Part shown: positions 25,979-34,483 of the stretch, in pieces | Layout of the letters: each line of letters opens with the position of its first letter | How positions within the stretch are numbered: position 1 is the stretch's first letter | Assembly (NCBI RefSeq): GCF_000092225.1 | Contig: NC_014158.1 | Span: 1,612,001-1,676,000 of the forward strand | Origin: Tsukamurella paurometabola DSM 20162 | GTDB taxonomy: Bacteria > Actinomycetota > Actinomycetes > Mycobacteriales > Mycobacteriaceae | Direction: 5' to 3' | Length of the DNA stretch: 64,000 nucleotides | Program-made: the position numbers and the translations under genes | Notes under the pieces: generated by a model | Told to the model about the DNA's origin: nothing | Databases searched by the model: none | Seen by the model: the letters and a program-made list of their open reading frames with translations, nothing else

Positions 25979-26416
25979 ATGGCCGACGATGCGACCGCAC
26001 AGACACCCGCGACCGAACTCTGGGTGGAGCGCACCGGGGTGCGTCGCTACACGGGGCGTAGCTCGCGCGGCGCGGAGGTGCTCGTCGGATCGGCCGACGT
26101 CGAGGGTGTGTTCACCCCCGGTGAGCTGCTGAAGATCGCCCTCGCGGCGTGTACGGGGATGTCCACCGACCGGCCGCTCGCCCGTCGTCTCGGCGATGAC
26201 TACGACGCCACCGTCCGGGTCTCCGGCGACGCCGACCGCGAGAACGAGAACTACCCCGAACTCAACGAGGTGCTGGAGATCGACCTCTCCGAACTGGACG
26301 AGGATGCCCGCGAACGACTGCTCGTCGTCGCCCGGCGCTCCGTCGACCAGGTGTGCACCGTGGGCCGCACCCTCAAGGCGGGCACCGTCGTCAACCTCGA
26401 CATCACGACGGAGTGA
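25979..26416 (+). CDS. OsmC/Ohr-family peroxiredoxin-like protein
   Basis: The 145-residue protein has the two family cysteines, in LAACTGMS and VDQVCTVGRT, and the N-terminal strand ELWVERTGVRRYTGRSSRG. OsmC/Ohr proteins reduce organic hydroperoxides with the two cysteines. The position next to acylphosphatase and in the mutM-smc neighbourhood corresponds to Rv2923c. The following gene begins at the next base, so both are likely cotranscribed. Confidence 0.88.
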   Translation: MADDATAQTPATELWVERTGVRRYTGRSSRGAEVLVGSADVEGVFTPGELLKIALAACTGMSTDRPLARRLGDDYDATVRVSGDADRENENYPELNEVLEIDLSELDEDARERLLVVARRSVDQVCTVGRTLKAGTVVNLDITTE

Positions 26417-26704
26417 GTGCCCGTGGTCGCTGAGCAATCCCGCATGACCGCCTGGGTGCACGGCGGTGTGCAGGGCGTGGGCTTCCGATACTGGACCAAG
26501 ACGCAGGCCCTGGAACTCGGCCTGCTCGGATACGCTGCCAATCAGCCGGACGGGAGGGTCCGGGTGGTGGTCGAGGGGGACCGATCCGCATGCGACACTC
26601 TGCTCGAACGTCTGTGGTCGGGCGACGGTCCCGGCCGGGTCGACCTGGTGGTGGAGTTGTTCGGGCCCGCACGTGGTGGGCTCCCGTACTTCGAGGAGAG
26701 GTGA
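26417..26704 (+). CDS. acyP: Acylphosphatase
   Basis: The 95-residue protein hydrolyses acyl phosphates. The active-site loop VHGGVQGVGFRYW contains the catalytic Arg, and QPDGRVRVVVEG carries the downstream Asn/Asp region of the fold. The GTG at 26417 directly follows the OsmC stop; GTG 26423 is also possible. In mycobacteria this gene immediately precedes smc; here smc is 17 kb away. Confidence 0.93.
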   Translation: MPVVAEQSRMTAWVHGGVQGVGFRYWTKTQALELGLLGYAANQPDGRVRVVVEGDRSACDTLLERLWSGDGPGRVDLVVELFGPARGGLPYFEER

Positions 26705-26707
26705 GCG

Positions 26708-27517
26708 ATGCAGCCGCCCGTGCCTGAGAACCGGCCCGTGGGAGAGATCCCCGGCCCGGAATCGAATTACCTGCCCCCCGTGCCCGGAATGCCGCCGACC
26801 GTGTCCCTGCCGGACACCGTCGACGAGCCCCGGCGCCCTGGCCGCATTCGGCAGCAGGACGAGTCGACCGAGGCCCGGCCGGAGACGGTGGCCGAGGCCC
26901 GCGCCCGCAACCGGGCGCAGCGCGAGCGCGCCGCGGAGCAGGAGCGGCAGGCCCAGGAAGCCGCCGCCGCCCTCGCCAAGAAGGCGCGCCGCCGCAAGCA
27001 GATGATCGGTGCAGGCGTAGGCGTCGGCGTGGTCGGCACCATAGCACTGCTGTACGCGGCGATCCCGGACGACAACGGTGGGTCCGCGCAGCAGACCGTC
27101 AACGCGAGTTGCGTAGTGGGCGAGGGCGACAACGCTCAGGTGGTCTCGGACAGCTACTGCTCGACAGGTACCTACAACCCGGTCACCGGATTCATCCTGC
27201 TCAACGGCATGAGCTACCGGTACAACTACGGCGGCTCGGTATCCAACGGTCGGGTGGTGGGCGGCACGTACGACCGCCCGACGAATGCCACCATCCGCAC
27301 GCAGTCGGGTGCGCCCGTCGACCCGGGCAAGGCGACGTCGTTCAACAACAACGGCCAGACCAATGCGGGTAGTAAGCCACCGGCGAATTCGGGGGGCTCG
27401 AACAAGGGCGGCACCAACGCCGGAAGTAGCAACAACGGCAAGAACATCGACCGCGGCGGCCTCGGCACCTCGAACAAGGGCGGCTCCAGCGGCGGCTCCA
27501 AGTCGAGCGGCTCCTGA
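26708..27517 (+). CDS. Single-TM protein with Gly/Ser/Asn-rich tail, unknown function
   Basis: I do not recognise a family. The 269 residues divide into a Pro-rich N-terminus, a charged Arg/Glu/Ala helix (about 55-98), one membrane helix (MIGAGVGVGVVGTIALLYAAI, about 99-119) and an exported part with two Cys (NASCVVGEG, DSYCSTGTYN) that may form a disulfide, then a low-complexity tail of Gly, Ser and Asn. The membrane helix and positive cytosolic side indicate an N-in topology. Its stop shares one base with the following ATP-grasp gene and it clearly belongs with that gene and DUF350. Confidence 0.8.
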   Translation: MQPPVPENRPVGEIPGPESNYLPPVPGMPPTVSLPDTVDEPRRPGRIRQQDESTEARPETVAEARARNRAQRERAAEQERQAQEAAAALAKKARRRKQMIGAGVGVGVVGTIALLYAAIPDDNGGSAQQTVNASCVVGEGDNAQVVSDSYCSTGTYNPVTGFILLNGMSYRYNYGGSVSNGRVVGGTYDRPTNATIRTQSGAPVDPGKATSFNNNGQTNAGSKPPANSGGSNKGGTNAGSSNNGKNIDRGGLGTSNKGGSSGGSKSSGS

Positions 27518-28722
27518 TGCGGCGGATGCGGGGCACGCCCCGCCCGAATTGGCGCCAGACGATCCAATCCCAGGGACTGGTGTTCGGCACGCCGGCGCGC
27601 GACGGTACCGGTGGTAGCCGCGAGTACTGGGACGAGTCCGTCTTCTACGAGTTCGACATGGACGAGGTTCTCTCTCTGGAAGCGCAAGTGGGAGTGCTTC
27701 ATTCGATGTGCCTACAGGCCGTCGAGAACGTGATCCTCACCGAGCGCTACGCCGATTTCGGTATCCCCGAATGGGCATGGGGTCCAATCGAGGAGTCGTG
27801 GAAGCGGCAGGATCCGCACGTATACGGCCGATTCGACCTCCGCTACGACGGACGGCGCCCGGCGAAACTGCTGGAGTACAACGCCGACACCCCAACCTCA
27901 CTGCTGGAAGCCGCTGTCGTGCAGTGGTACTGGTTCCAGGAGACCTCGCCGGATACCCGTCCGTGGGACGAGGGCGGCTACGACCAATGGAATTCACTGC
28001 ACGAGTCGCTCGTGGAACGCTGGGGCGAGATCAAGAAGGTCATCCCGCCGTCGGAGCTGCACTTCGCTTGGTCGAGTGCCGACGAATCCGGCGAGGATCA
28101 CGTGACCACCGGCTACCTCCAGGAGACGGCCGCCGAAGCCGGGTTCGACACCGTCGGCCTCCCGATCGAGGACATCGGCTGGGACCACGACCTCAAGACC
28201 TTCGTCGATCTCGAGGACGCACCGATCAACGCGGTGTTCAAGCTGTACCCGTGGGAGTGGGTGCTGGAGGACGACTTCGGCAAACGCGTCGCCGAGTCGC
28301 TGCCCGCCACCACGTGGATCGAGCCGCTGTGGAAGGCGATCCTGTCGAACAAGGCGATTCTCGCGGTGCTCTGGGAGATGTTTCCCGATCACCCGAACCT
28401 GCTGCCCGCCTACATCGATAATCCCGGGTTCCTCACCGAATACGTGAAGAAGCCCAAGCTGGGCCGCGAGGGAGCGAACCTCACCATCGTCGACGCGGGG
28501 CGCGAGACCGCCACGGGCGGCGTGTACGGCGCCGAGGGATACGTGTACCAGCTGTTCGACCCGCTGCCCGAATTCGACGGATATCATCCCGTCATCGGCG
28601 CCTGGATCGTGGGCGACGAGCCCGCCGGCATCGGCATCCGTGAGACCTCCGGTCTCATCACCGACGACGGTGCCGCCTTCATTCCGCACCGCATCACTCC
28701 GAAAGGGACCCCCGCATCGTGA
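27517..28722 (+). CDS. Glutathionylspermidine synthase-like ATP-grasp protein
   Basis: The 401-residue protein matches the synthetase half of GspS and the YgiC/YjfC proteins: FDLRYDGRRPAKLLEYNADT and TPTSLLEAAVVQWYWF near residues 103-137, and KKPKLGREGANL near 304, are typical ATP-grasp segments. Such enzymes join a carboxylate to an amine with ATP. The amidase half of GspS is absent and glutathionylspermidine is not expected in an actinobacterium, so an amide-bond former with another substrate is likely. It lies between the single-TM protein and DUF350 with one- and four-base overlaps. Confidence 0.85.
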   Translation: MRRMRGTPRPNWRQTIQSQGLVFGTPARDGTGGSREYWDESVFYEFDMDEVLSLEAQVGVLHSMCLQAVENVILTERYADFGIPEWAWGPIEESWKRQDPHVYGRFDLRYDGRRPAKLLEYNADTPTSLLEAAVVQWYWFQETSPDTRPWDEGGYDQWNSLHESLVERWGEIKKVIPPSELHFAWSSADESGEDHVTTGYLQETAAEAGFDTVGLPIEDIGWDHDLKTFVDLEDAPINAVFKLYPWEWVLEDDFGKRVAESLPATTWIEPLWKAILSNKAILAVLWEMFPDHPNLLPAYIDNPGFLTEYVKKPKLGREGANLTIVDAGRETATGGVYGAEGYVYQLFDPLPEFDGYHPVIGAWIVGDEPAGIGIRETSGLITDDGAAFIPHRITPKGTPAS

Positions 28723-29168
28723 ACGTGACACTCCTCGCCGATGTGCAGCTGAACACGATCGGCCGCGGTGTCGGCGCGATCTGCCTGTACGCGCTCGTGG
28801 GCCTCGTACTGATGGTGGTCGGCTTCTACGCGGTCGACCTGTCGACCCCGGGCAAGCTGCGCGACCTGGTCAAGGCGGGCAAGCCCAACGCCACCTACAT
28901 CACCGCCGCCGGCATGCTCTCGATGGCCTTCATCATCGTGGTGGCGATCTACGCCTCGGGTGGTCGCCTGGTGGAGGGCGTCACGTACTCCCTGATCTAC
29001 GGCCTCGTCGGCATCATCGCCCAGATCGTGTGCGTCCGGGTACTTGACCTGGTCACGGGCGTCGATCTGGACGAGCTGATGCACGCCGACCTGTTCCTGC
29101 CCCAGGCTCGTGTGATCGCCGCCTGCCACGTTGCGCTCGGCCTCATCGTGGCGATGGCAGTCTTTTAA
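28719..29168 (+). CDS. DUF350 (YjfL-like) membrane protein
   Basis: The 149-residue protein has four hydrophobic helices and the DUF350 layout (GAICLYALVGLVLMVVGFYAVDL, then GMLSMAFIIVVAIYASGG). DUF350 genes repeatedly occur beside GspS-like ATP-grasp genes, in E. coli as yjfL-yjfC, sometimes with PspA, and are thought to act at the membrane under stress. The GTG start overlaps the ATP-grasp stop (GTGA). The role is inferred. Confidence 0.85.
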   Translation: MNVTLLADVQLNTIGRGVGAICLYALVGLVLMVVGFYAVDLSTPGKLRDLVKAGKPNATYITAAGMLSMAFIIVVAIYASGGRLVEGVTYSLIYGLVGIIAQIVCVRVLDLVTGVDLDELMHADLFLPQARVIAACHVALGLIVAMAVF

Positions 29169-29176
29169 CGACCGCG

Positions 29177-30073
29177 ATGTCGAACCTGGATGATGCGCGG
29201 CGCCGGTTCCGTGATGAGCTGATCGCGCACGACTGGCTCGTTCCCACCGGGATGGATGGCCTCTACGGCCGAAGTGAGCAATTCGAAGCCGTGGTCGCGA
29301 CGATCGATGCCCGGGTGTCAGCCGAAGCCGCTGCGGCCTTCGCCACCAGGCCCCGCACGCTGCGTTTTCCTCCAGTTTTCCCAGGCCAGACGCTCGACCG
29401 GACCGATTACGTCGCGTCGTTCCCCGATCTCGCGGGCAGCGTGCACTCCTTCGACGGCGGCGATCCCGAACATCGGGCCCTCCTGGCGGATCGTGAGGAG
29501 GGACTCGGGTGGGAACGGCGCCTGAGCCCGTCCGGGGTCGCCCTGGTCTCGGCGGTGTGCCACCCGGCCTACCCGACGCTCACGGGGACGCTGCCGTTCG
29601 AGGGTGCCCTGTTGGACGTGTACGGGTACTGCTTCCGCCGTGAGCCCGCGATCGATCCGCTGCGCATGCAGGCCTTCCGCGCGCACGACTACGTACGGGT
29701 CGGCAGCGCCGCGCAGGCCGCGGAGCACGCCGACGATTGGATCCGCCGCGCCACAGCCGTGCTGAGCGATCTCGGACTGGGTGTGCGTCCCGAAACAGCG
29801 AACGATCCGTTCTTCGGTCGGGCCGGAAGGATGCTCAAGGCCAACCAACTCGATCAGGCGTTGAAGACGGAACTGGTGATCCCGCTGTACGGACCGGACA
29901 ACCCCGCGACCGCCATCGCCTCCTGCAACAACCACCAGGATCATTTCGGGCAGAGGTTCGACATCCTCCAGTTCGACGGTGCGCCAGCGCACAGCTCGTG
30001 CGTGGGTTTCGGGATCGAAAGGATCGTCCTGGCGATGGTGTGCACGCACGGCCTGACTCCGTCGTGGGTGTGA
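29177..30073 (+). CDS. Amino acid:[carrier protein] ligase (class II aaRS-like)
   Basis: The 298-residue protein resembles the catalytic core of atypical seryl-tRNA synthetases without the tRNA-binding arm. Class II motif 3 is present as CVGFGIERIVLAM (275-287); Cys128 (AVCHPAYP) and Cys275 are candidate zinc ligands, and the third ligand region reads FRAHDYVRVG, with His170/Asp171 where I recall Glu in characterised members. Such ligases adenylate glycine or alanine and load it on a dedicated carrier protein. That carrier follows at 30272. It starts eight bases after DUF350 but is separated from the carrier by a 198-base promoter region, so it may belong to both transcripts. Confidence 0.88.
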   Translation: MSNLDDARRRFRDELIAHDWLVPTGMDGLYGRSEQFEAVVATIDARVSAEAAAAFATRPRTLRFPPVFPGQTLDRTDYVASFPDLAGSVHSFDGGDPEHRALLADREEGLGWERRLSPSGVALVSAVCHPAYPTLTGTLPFEGALLDVYGYCFRREPAIDPLRMQAFRAHDYVRVGSAAQAAEHADDWIRRATAVLSDLGLGVRPETANDPFFGRAGRMLKANQLDQALKTELVIPLYGPDNPATAIASCNNHQDHFGQRFDILQFDGAPAHSSCVGFGIERIVLAMVCTHGLTPSWV

Positions 30074-30236
30074 CCACCGGTCCGACGTGCGGTGTCCGTG
30101 CAGGGTGCGGTCACCGATGGAGTACCCCGTGCGCGCACCGCGGCGACTCGTTGCTATCGCATCGCGCATAGTCGTGACGTTGGTGTAGCTTGACATGACT
30201 GGTCGCCTGGGAGGGCAACCCATATAGCAATACTTC

Positions 30237-30250
30237 ATTGTCAGAACAAT
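30237..30250. promoter_or_regulatory. Operator-like palindrome before the carrier-protein/EPS operon
   Basis: ATTGT-CAGA-ACAAT is a perfect 5-bp inverted repeat, 22 bases before the carrier-protein start, in an unusually AT-rich stretch that includes CATATAGCAATAC. A TTGACA lies further up at about 30190-30195, too far from TATAGC for a standard promoter. The 198-base gap is the only sizeable one in this region, so the promoter of the eleven-gene operon should be here. Confidence 0.4.
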
Positions 30251-30271
30251 CGATCAGAGGGGTTGTGCGCC

Positions 30272-30508
30272 GTGGAACAGACGCTGCGCTCCATTCTCGA
30301 CAAGCACGGCAAGCTCGCCGTGGATGCGAAGTCGATCGGCCCGGACGACGATCTCTACGCCCTCGGCATGACCTCGCACGCCAGCGTGGCCGTCATGGTC
30401 GCCATTGAGGACGAGTTCGATATCGAGATCCCTGATCGGTTGCTCAAGAAGGAGACCTTTGGATCGCTCGGCGCGCTGACCGAGATGATCGACGGGCTCC
30501 GAGCGTGA
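30272..30508 (+). CDS. Aminoacyl carrier protein
   Basis: The 78-residue protein is an acyl-carrier-fold protein: DDDLYALGMTSHASVAVMVA contains Ser35 in the position of the phosphopantetheine attachment site, followed by IEDEFDIEIPDRLLKKETF as helix II-III text shared by the carriers of amino acid:CP ligases. It would carry an amino acid as a thioester. GTG 30272 follows AGAGGGG by nine bases; a TTG at 30263 is less likely. Its stop overlaps the first glycosyltransferase (GTGA), making it the first gene of the polysaccharide operon. This coupling is the main evidence that the loaded amino acid is used in glycan assembly. Confidence 0.9.
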   Translation: MEQTLRSILDKHGKLAVDAKSIGPDDDLYALGMTSHASVAVMVAIEDEFDIEIPDRLLKKETFGSLGALTEMIDGLRA

Positions 30509-31620
30509 CCTCGGGATCGCGGATCGCGATCATCCACGAGCGATGGACCGAGATCGGCGGAGCGGAGTCCGTGATCGAGGAGTTGCTCCGCGAGTGGCCC
30601 GATGCGCCCGTGTACGTCCCGTTCGCCGATCCCGCGGTCGTGCCGGCCGAGCTCGCGGACCGGTTCCGCGCCACGCGGCTCGATCGGCTGTATCGGGCGT
30701 ACCGGGCGGGCGGCCTCCGGTCGCACGCGCCGATGATGCCCTTGGCCCCCGCCGCCCTCCGCGGAGTCGGCGTCGGCGATGTCGATGCCGTGGTGATCAG
30801 TCACTACGCTCTCGCGGCGGCCGCCGCGCCAACGGTGGGCGTGCCGACCGTCGGCTATGTGCACTCGCCCGCGCGCTGGGCCTGGGATTCGACCCTCCGC
30901 GCGGGCGAGGCGAATTCGCCTGCCGGCCGCCTGGCGCTGGCCCTGCTGGCGAAGCAGGCCCGCGCCGTCGAGAGAGCCGCGGCGCCGAGCTTCACCCGGA
31001 TCGTGGCGAACTCGAGTGTGGTGGCCCGCCGGATCGAACAGTGGTGGGGCCGCGAGGCGGAGGTCGTCCATCCGCCCGTCGACGTGACCCGATTCAGTAC
31101 CGGGCCTGCGGGGGAGCGGGAGGACTACTTCCTCATGGCGGGCCGGCTGGTGCCCTACAAGCGCGCCGACCTGGCAGTACGCGCGGCGCGGGCCGCCGGG
31201 GTCCGCCTCATCGTGGCGGGCGAGGGACGGTGGGAACAACGGTGCCGCGAATTCGCCGGCCCCGAGACCACCTTCGTGGGGCGGGTCGACGATGCACGCA
31301 TGGTGCAGCTCATGCAGCGGGCACGGGCGGTGCTGATGCCGGGAGTCGAGGACTTCGGGATCGTGCCCGTGGAGGCCATGGCGTGCGGCACTCCGGTCAT
31401 CGCGCTCGGTGAGGGCGGCGTGCTCGATTCGGTGATCGACGGCGTGACCGGCGTGCTGGTCGCACCGAGCGACGACGACGGCGTCGTCGCAGGATTCGCC
31501 GCCGCGATGTCGGGATTCCGCGACGAGTCGTTTGATCCGCAGGTGATCCGCGCCAGGGCGGAAAGCTTCTGCCCTAGGCGGTTCCGCCAGCAGATGCGAA
31601 CCGTGGTGGAGTCGCTGTGA
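30505..31620 (+). CDS. Glycosyltransferase, GT4 family
   Basis: The 371-residue GT-B enzyme begins IAIIHERWTEIGGAESVIEEL, with the acceptor-side GGAE loop, has YVHSPARWAWD in the first domain and the donor-site motif EDFGIVPVE (Glu-x7-Glu) with ACGTPVIALGEGG in the second. This resembles mannosyltransferases of the WbaZ type that use GDP-mannose, but the sugar is not certain. It acts on the cytosolic face of the membrane. Four-base overlaps join it to the carrier protein before and the condensation protein after. Confidence 0.9.
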   Translation: MTSGSRIAIIHERWTEIGGAESVIEELLREWPDAPVYVPFADPAVVPAELADRFRATRLDRLYRAYRAGGLRSHAPMMPLAPAALRGVGVGDVDAVVISHYALAAAAAPTVGVPTVGYVHSPARWAWDSTLRAGEANSPAGRLALALLAKQARAVERAAAPSFTRIVANSSVVARRIEQWWGREAEVVHPPVDVTRFSTGPAGEREDYFLMAGRLVPYKRADLAVRAARAAGVRLIVAGEGRWEQRCREFAGPETTFVGRVDDARMVQLMQRARAVLMPGVEDFGIVPVEAMACGTPVIALGEGGVLDSVIDGVTGVLVAPSDDDGVVAGFAAAMSGFRDESFDPQVIRARAESFCPRRFRQQMRTVVESL

Positions 31621-33410
31621 CCTCGCGATTCGACCCCGGCGATGCGCCCGCCGTCGGCTATTCTGGCGCGGTGAGGCTGCTCCCAGAACAGATGAATTTC
31701 GTGCGGGGCCGCAATGACGCACCGGGCACCTCGCTGATGACGATCGGCACCTCGTCGCTGCTGCCTGCGGGCGCCGATTTGGCGGTGTTCACCGAGGCGC
31801 TGCACCGCACCACCGACGAGTGCCGCAGCCTGGGCCTGCGCATCTTGGCCGAGGGCGCGAACCTGCAGGTCGACTACGGCCCGTTGCCCTTTCGTGGACA
31901 TCTCACCTTCGCGTCCGAGGGCGAATTCCTGGAATGGGGGAACGAGCGGTTCCGGAAGCCCTACCTGCTGGACGGTAGCGCGCTGGGCGAACAGTGGACG
32001 GTCGAGGTGGACGGCCGGGTGGGATACGCCATGTTCGGTGACCACGTCGGCATCGACGGCTACGCCGCCGCTCTGTTCCGCAACCGCCTCGCCAAGGTCT
32101 ATGTGGCCCTGCTGGCGGGACGGGAACCGGAGCATTTCGAGTTCGTCGAGGTCGACGAGTTGCTCGCGAACCGCGAACCCTTCCCGGTGGACCTGGAGAT
32201 GTGGTCCTCCCTGCTGTCCACCGAGGGCTGGGCGAACCCGCAGCTGTCACTCACCTCCGCGACGGCGGCGATGGCTCCCGATCCCATCACCTTTCGCCAC
32301 GATCTCCACATCACTCCGTCCGGGCGGCAGTGGCCGCACCACCTCATCGGGCTGGTCGGCGCGTACTGCGCGCGCTACTCCGGCAACCGGCGGTCGATCA
32401 TCGGCTCGGTGATGGTGAACCGGCTCAATCAGCGCGAGCGCGCCGCCGCGGTCACGATGACCAACGTGGTGCCGATCCGGCTGGACGTGAGCGAGACGGC
32501 GACCGGAAGCGAACTCGCGAATCAGGTCTCGGCGGGAATCACGCGTGCGGGACGCGGCCGCGTCGACGCTCGCGAGCTGTTCCAATCGGTGCCGGGCGCG
32601 ATCCGCGCGGGCAGACTGTACGGGCCCACCGTGAATGTGATCCCCTTCCTGCGTCCGGACCCCGAGAACGAGAAGTGGATCACCCGGGTCCACGGCTACG
32701 GTCCGGTGAGCGACGTCTCGGTGATCATCACGCAGACCGGAGCGGGCGACCTCATCCTGTTCACGGAGTTCAACCCGCAGTTGTATTCGCCGGTGCGGGC
32801 GCGGACGCATGCGGACCGGCTCGCCCGGTGGCTCGATGCCACCGCCGGCGCACCGGATCGCCCGCTCAACGAGATCAGCGCCCTGACACCCGCGGAGGTG
32901 GAGGTCCATCGCGCGCTCGCGGGTACGCCCGGCGTCGTCCTTGAGCCCGCGCCGAAGGCCGATCCGGCGGAACCGGCGTGGGGCGATCCGACCGATGTCG
33001 TCGAGCTGGCCCGTGCGGCCGGACAGGACGGCGTGCACGGGATGACGGTGTCCACCGACCTCGGTGATCCGGCCCTGTTCGGCAGTGCGGGCTGGGTCAC
33101 CCTGCTCACCGACCACGGCGCGGTGCCGACGGACCTCCGGGTGGAGCTCACCGAATCGGGGTGCGTGTACCGCGGGACCGGGACCGAGCGGGTGCGCGTC
33201 GCCGGCGGATTCGTCGAACTCGGCGAGATACGGCACATCCTGTGCGGGGACCACGTCGACGATGTCCGGATCACCGTGGGTCCGCCGGTCCGGGCGGTGG
33301 TCACGGTGAGCGCCGATGCACCCGACGATCTCCCCGACGTTCTGCGCGCGGCCTGCCCCAACGAGGTCCGGCTGCGGTTCACCGGTCCGGGTGTGAAGGC
33401 CACATCGTGA
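31617..33410 (+). CDS. Condensation-domain protein with an NRPS adenylation C-subdomain tail
   Basis: The 597-residue protein opens as an NRPS condensation domain (about 18-415): VRLLPEQMNF, then GDHVGIDGYAAALF at 141-154, which is the HHxxxDG motif with the catalytic second His143 and Asp147 kept but the first His replaced by Asp142. TNVVPIRLDV near 282-291 and LFTEFNPQLYS near 381 match later condensation motifs. PLNEISALTPAEVEVHRAL at 416-434 is a C-to-A linker. The last part (about 480-590) has VYRGTGTERVRVAGGFVELG (517-536), the A8 motif region of adenylation domains, yet the adenylation core and the A10 lysine are missing. It probably transfers the carrier-bound amino acid to a sugar hydroxyl or amine. 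Confidence 0.8.
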   Translation: MTSRFDPGDAPAVGYSGAVRLLPEQMNFVRGRNDAPGTSLMTIGTSSLLPAGADLAVFTEALHRTTDECRSLGLRILAEGANLQVDYGPLPFRGHLTFASEGEFLEWGNERFRKPYLLDGSALGEQWTVEVDGRVGYAMFGDHVGIDGYAAALFRNRLAKVYVALLAGREPEHFEFVEVDELLANREPFPVDLEMWSSLLSTEGWANPQLSLTSATAAMAPDPITFRHDLHITPSGRQWPHHLIGLVGAYCARYSGNRRSIIGSVMVNRLNQRERAAAVTMTNVVPIRLDVSETATGSELANQVSAGITRAGRGRVDARELFQSVPGAIRAGRLYGPTVNVIPFLRPDPENEKWITRVHGYGPVSDVSVIITQTGAGDLILFTEFNPQLYSPVRARTHADRLARWLDATAGAPDRPLNEISALTPAEVEVHRALAGTPGVVLEPAPKADPAEPAWGDPTDVVELARAAGQDGVHGMTVSTDLGDPALFGSAGWVTLLTDHGAVPTDLRVELTESGCVYRGTGTERVRVAGGFVELGEIRHILCGDHVDDVRITVGPPVRAVVTVSADAPDDLPDVLRAACPNEVRLRFTGPGVKATS

Positions 33411-34483
33411 GCGGCGCAAGTAGTTCCGATCCGCTCACGGTGCACATGGCGGGCGCCGAATGGCCGCGCACCAGTCGTGGCGGCATCCCGAGCTACTTCG
33501 CGAGCCTCTTCGCCGCCCTGCGGGCGCGCGCGGACGTCGGGGTGAGCGCCGACGCCTTCGGTGACGCCGAACCCGGCGGCGGAAGCTGGGGCCCTCCGGA
33601 GGGCAACCTCCTCACGCGCGCGCGTGCCAGCTCGGCCGGCCGCGATGCCGATGTGCTCGATCGGCACTTCGCGCCCTACGGTCCGGCGCGGGGGCGTTCG
33701 GCGCTGGTGACGCACTTCCACGGTCCGTGGGCATTGGAGAGCGCCGCCTCCGGTGCGAGCCCCGCCGCGGTACAGGCCAAACGGGCCTGGGAGTGGGTTC
33801 GATACCGGCGCTCTGCAGCGATCGTCGTGCTGTCGCAGTACTTCGCCGATGTCCTCGTCTCGACCTACGGTGTGTCGCCCGAGGACGTGGTGGTGATTCC
33901 ACCGGGCGCCGATCTGGATCGGTTCCGCCCCACTCCGATTCCGGACGGCCGACCCCGGGTGCTGACCGTGCGCCGCTTGGAACGGCGCATGGGAATCGAC
34001 GTGTTGATCCGGTCCTGGCCCGCGGTCCTGGCCGCCCTGCCCGACGCGCGACTCGACATCGTCGGCACCGGTTCGCAGGCCGCGGAGCTCGCGCGGCTCG
34101 TGAGCGACCTGCGGCTCGGTGACTCGGTCCGGCTGCACGGCGCGGTCTCCGATGCCGAACTCGCAGCCGCGTACGGCGCCGCCACGGTGACCGCGGTCCC
34201 CACCCGATCGCTCGAGGGTTTCGGCCTGGTCGCGCTCGAATCCCTGGCCGCGGGAAGGGCGCCGGTGGTCACCGACGTCGGAGGGCTTCCGGATTCGGTG
34301 GTCGGGCTGGCGCCGGACCTGGTGGTACCCGCGCTCGACGAGGACGTGCTGGCGGATCGGCTGGTGCGCGCGCTGGAGGGCGAGCGGCCGGACGTCGACG
34401 CCTGCCGCCGGCATGCCGAGGAGTTCACCTGGCAGCGCTGCGCCGACCGGCACGTGCAGCTGTACCGGAGCCTGGTGCGATGA
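33407..34483 (+). CDS. Glycosyltransferase, GT4 family
   Basis: This 358-residue GT-B protein has the N-terminal MAGAEWPRTSRGGIPSYF loop, LVTHFHGPWALES in the first domain, VVIPPGADLDRFRPTP at the domain hinge and the donor motif EGFGLVALE with AGRAPVVTDVGG. The GTG at 33407 overlaps the previous stop; longer frames upstream run inside the condensation gene. It should add one sugar of the repeat unit on the lipid carrier. Donor unknown. Confidence 0.9.
   Translation: MSGASSSDPLTVHMAGAEWPRTSRGGIPSYFASLFAALRARADVGVSADAFGDAEPGGGSWGPPEGNLLTRARASSAGRDADVLDRHFAPYGPARGRSALVTHFHGPWALESAASGASPAAVQAKRAWEWVRYRRSAAIVVLSQYFADVLVSTYGVSPEDVVVIPPGADLDRFRPTPIPDGRPRVLTVRRLERRMGIDVLIRSWPAVLAALPDARLDIVGTGSQAAELARLVSDLRLGDSVRLHGAVSDAELAAAYGAATVTAVPTRSLEGFGLVALESLAAGRAPVVTDVGGLPDSVVGLAPDLVVPALDEDVLADRLVRALEGERPDVDACRRHAEEFTWQRCADRHVQLYRSLVR

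Noticed and set aside
30074-30271. A small gene or tRNA between the ligase and carrier-protein genes
   Set aside because: No frame with a ribosome site longer than about 30 codons and no cloverleaf were seen; the segment looks like promoter DNA.
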